From assembly GCA_900545285.1 (NCBI GenBank), contig UQYK01000009.1:1-49589 (forward strand): a stretch of DNA of 49,589 bases. The letters are read 5' to 3'. Positions 48,935-49,589 of this stretch are shown here, one piece after another. The translations under genes were made by a program, and so were the position numbers. The stretch's first letter is position 1. Each line of letters opens with the position of its first letter. The notes beneath the pieces are model-generated. The model was given only the letters and a program-made list of their open reading frames with translations. It did not search any database and was not told the origin of the DNA. Origin of the DNA: an uncultured Ruminococcus sp. (lineage in GTDB: Bacteria > Bacillota > Clostridia > Oscillospirales > Ruminococcaceae).

Positions 48935-49589
48935 ATGAGTGTTTTATCACAGATTGAACCGCTGCTGCTTCAGGTGCAAAAGCCGGCGCAGTATATTGGC
49001 GGCGAAGTGGGCAGTATTGTAAAAGACAAATCACAGGTTGCGGTGCGGTTTGCATTTTGCTTCCCGGATACATATGAAATCGGCATGTCCCATTTGGGTA
49101 TGAAAATCCTGTACGGCGCGACAAATGCACGGAAGGAATATTGGTGTGAGCGTGTGTTTGCGCCCTGCGCAGATTTTGAGGCACTGATGCGGGAACACCA
49201 GATTCCGCTGTATGCGCTGGAAAGTCTGGATCCGGTCAGGGAATTTGATATGGTGGGCTTTACGTTGCAGTATGAGCTTTCCTTTACCAATATTCTCAAT
49301 ATGCTGGATCTGGCCGGGATTCCTCTGCATGCAGCAGACCGGGGCGAAAGCTTAGCGCCAATTGTTGTGGCCGGAGGCCCGTGCGTCTGTAACCCGGAGC
49401 CTCTGGCAGATTTTTTTGACTTGTTTATTGTGGGAGAAGGGGAAGAGGTCAACCTGGAACTCATGGATTTATACCGGGAGATGAAGGCGCGCGGTGCCGG
49501 ACGCCGTGCATTCTTGCAGGAAGCGGCTCGTATCCCTGGTATCTATGTCCCCTCGCTTTATGAGGTAACTTACCATGAGGACGGGCGGG
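48935..49589 (+). CDS. B12-binding radical SAM protein (3' truncated)
   Basis: The first 218 residues of a protein that runs off the right edge. The start MSVLSQIEPLLLQVQKPAQYIGGE, then FCFPDTYEIGMSHLGMKILY, FTLQYELSFTNILNMLDLAGIPL, VVAGGPCVCNPEPLADFFD and IVGEGEE match the N-terminal B12-binding-like part of the TIGR03960-type radical SAM family; the CxxxCxxC cluster motif would lie beyond the edge. The family is often near genes for an RNase G-like nuclease and ribosomal protein L21. ATG at 48935 follows GAGAGG. Confidence 0.88.
   Translation, partial: MSVLSQIEPLLLQVQKPAQYIGGEVGSIVKDKSQVAVRFAFCFPDTYEIGMSHLGMKILYGATNARKEYWCERVFAPCADFEALMREHQIPLYALESLDPVREFDMVGFTLQYELSFTNILNMLDLAGIPLHAADRGESLAPIVVAGGPCVCNPEPLADFFDLFIVGEGEEVNLELMDLYREMKARGAGRRAFLQEAARIPGIYVPSLYEVTYHEDGR

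Overview
The window looks like a single contig from a low-GC-to-mid-GC Gram-positive anaerobe of the Ruminococcus / Oscillospiraceae type. Evidence for this: the sporulation genes spoIIAA-spoIIAB-sigF and spoIIP, consensus sigma-A promoters (TTGACA-N17-TATAAT), strong AGGAGG ribosome sites, a secreted protein ending in a type I dockerin (typical of cellulosome-forming ruminococci), and a choline-binding-repeat surface protease. The first 21 bases are Illumina adapter, so the left edge is an artefactual contig end. No transposase, phage gene, CRISPR array or rRNA was seen; this is mostly chromosomal housekeeping DNA.

Layout, left to right. 22-2420: end of murI, a DUF1934 protein and argS. 2645-8445: a CdaR/PucR-type regulator, then ftsE-ftsX-M23 hydrolase (cell wall hydrolysis at division) and a CtpA-type protease. 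8618-10066: the spoIIA operon, facing a nadA-phosphatase operon whose terminator lies inside the end of sigF. 12076-15980: an unusual HD-GYP protein with a sugar-binding-like sensor, followed by two E1-like enzymes (TcdA and a ThiF/MoeB/HesA paralogue) and a small unknown protein.

16068-21385 (minus strand) is the most interesting part: an operon of MBOAT acyltransferase, DHHW/AlgJ-like membrane protein, FkbH-like glyceryl-loading enzyme and acyl carrier protein. The set mirrors DltB-DltD-DltA-DltC, but with FkbH in place of the D-alanine adenylating enzyme. I infer that it attaches a glyceryl (three-carbon hydroxy-acyl) group to a surface polymer.

21733-36562 (mostly minus strand): SPFH-NfeD pair, Cof-type phosphatase, endonuclease IV with an unknown membrane protein, greA-lysS, an RNA methyltransferase, a class A PBP, a BofC-like small protein, sfsA, tRNA-Arg(CCG), and a putative sporulation operon (polysaccharide deacetylase, spoIIP, small membrane protein) behind a candidate sigma-E promoter. 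37009-43542: O-antigen-ligase-like protein, dockerin protein, histidine phosphatase and a C39-type protease with about 21 cell-wall-binding repeats. 43932-47235: panB-panC-panD-coaBC, which makes 4'-phosphopantetheine, the precursor of CoA and of the ACP arm used by the FkbH-type system. The right end holds a CarD-like regulator, an orphan sigma factor preceded by a 14-bp perfect inverted repeat, and a truncated B12-binding radical SAM gene. Start codons were chosen by Shine-Dalgarno spacing; all functional calls come from reading protein motifs, with no database search.
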